Shown here one piece after another: positions 5,351 through 5,963 of a stretch of 5,963 nucleotides of DNA. The translations under genes were made by a program, and so were the position numbers. The DNA comes from Pseudomonadota bacterium (GTDB lineage Bacteria > Desulfobacterota > Desulfarculia > Desulfarculales > JAHJDS01), in assembly GCA_018812395.1 (NCBI GenBank), contig JAHJDS010000171.1:1-5963 (forward strand), written 5' to 3'. Each line of letters begins with the position of its first letter. Position 1 is the first letter of the stretch. The notes beneath the pieces were generated by a model. That model did not search any database, was not told where the DNA came from, and was given only the letters and a program-made list of their open reading frames with translations.

Positions 5351-5963
5351 GTGGGCATTCTGGACGAGGCGGCGGACTTGGTCGGGCGCGGCCTGGGAGA
5401 TGACATCGATTGCTTGACCGTCGAGCGGCTGGTGGTCGGGCTGTTCTTCACCGGCGTCAAGCTGACGGGCGGCCAGGGCGGGGTGTGCTTCACGCCGATC
5501 AAGGACATCCCCGGCGCGGTCTGCTGCCCCAGCAGCGCCGGGAGGGTGTTCGACCCGGTGCGGGTCAGGGGCGTGCCGGTCAAGGAGGTCCTGTCCGGGC
5601 TGAACTCGGTCGAGCCGATCAAGACGGCCGTGGCCATCGCCACCCTGGGGGCGCTGAGCGCCACCTGCTGGGGGCGAGGGATCAAGGGCGATTACCAAAT
5701 CCAAACCCGACTGGACGCCCAGGACCGGGTGGACATGCCGCCCGAGAAGTCCGTGGCGGTCATCGGGGCCTTTGTGCCGGTCCTGCAGCGCCTCAAAAGG
5801 CGGGGCGGGGCCTGGTGGGTGGTCGAGCAGGACCCGGCCACGCTCAAGGGCGAGGAGTTGGATCACTACGTGCCCGCCGCCGAGTCGATGGAGGTCATCG
5901 CTCAGGCCGACGTGCTGGTCATCACCGGGGTGACCCTGATCAACCACACCCTGGAGGGCATCC
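5351..5963 (+). CDS. DUF4213/DUF364 putative heavy-metal chelation protein (3' end cut off)
   Basis: 204 residues are visible and the gene continues past the right edge. The N-terminal part (about 1-110) resembles DUF4213, the enolase-N-like domain: VVGLFFTGVKLTGGQGGVCFTPIKD at 28-52, then GAVCCPSSAGR with adjacent C58 and C59. The following part begins the Rossmann-like DUF364 domain: SVAVIGAFVPVLQRLK at 134-149, and VLVITGVTLINHTLEGI at 188-204. Family members of known structure were proposed to chelate metals, but I know of no proven reaction. The start is GTG at 5351, with GGGAGG (5340-5345) 5 nt upstream; two in-frame TAA stops (5333-5338) directly upstream leave no earlier start. It is divergent from rpmE and probably not part of that operon. 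A link to iron or another metal near heme genes is possible but unproven. Confidence 0.85.
   Translation, partial: MGILDEAADLVGRGLGDDIDCLTVERLVVGLFFTGVKLTGGQGGVCFTPIKDIPGAVCCPSSAGRVFDPVRVRGVPVKEVLSGLNSVEPIKTAVAIATLGALSATCWGRGIKGDYQIQTRLDAQDRVDMPPEKSVAVIGAFVPVLQRLKRRGGAWWVVEQDPATLKGEELDHYVPAAESMEVIAQADVLVITGVTLINHTLEGI

Noticed and set aside
5332..5685. 117-codon minus-strand open frame
   Set aside because: Antisense to the start of the DUF364 gene, which has a good ribosome binding site and recognisable family motifs.
4859..5947. 362-codon minus-strand open frame
   Set aside because: Crosses the DUF364 gene in antisense, the intergenic promoter region and rpmE in a wrong frame. Low-complexity His/Pro/Asp-rich product.

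Overview
The window is GC-rich (clearly above 60% by eye), compact bacterial DNA. Six genes run leftward on the minus strand and one incomplete gene runs rightward at the right edge. The best taxonomic clue is a radical SAM heme b synthase (AhbD type) directly downstream of hemB. This belongs to the siroheme-dependent heme route of sulfate-reducing bacteria and archaea. Together with the bacterial rpmE and prfA genes, it points to an anaerobic Desulfobacterota-like (Desulfovibrio/Desulfarculus-type) bacterium. That placement is inference; there is no rRNA or other taxonomic marker in the window.

Layout from right to left in the direction of minus-strand transcription: a divergent intergenic region (5209-5350) with a good sigma-70-like promoter for rpmE and a terminator-like hairpin; rpmE (ribosomal protein L31, zinc-binding form); a 72-nt spacer with a small GC hairpin; a DUF1385 membrane protein with a TTG start; prfA (release factor 1); a metallo-beta-lactamase-fold hydrolase; hemB (porphobilinogen synthase); and ahbD, which runs off the left edge with 381 residues visible. 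On the plus strand, a DUF4213/DUF364 putative metal-chelation protein begins at 5351 and runs off the right edge with 204 residues visible.

The minus-strand genes look like one operon. Gaps are 72, 14 and 3 nt, and two junctions (prfA to the hydrolase, hemB to ahbD) are TGATG overlaps of stop and start. Translation functions (L31, RF1) are therefore physically joined to an early and the last step of heme synthesis. This recalls the hemA-prfA-prmC operon of enterobacteria, but with different heme genes. prmC, the usual partner of prfA, is absent here, and the hydrolase gene occupies its position. No mobile element, CRISPR array, tRNA or rRNA was seen. I found no convincing new defence or mobile system. 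The interest lies in the operon composition, the uncharacterised DUF1385 and DUF364 proteins, and the structure of the divergent intergenic region.
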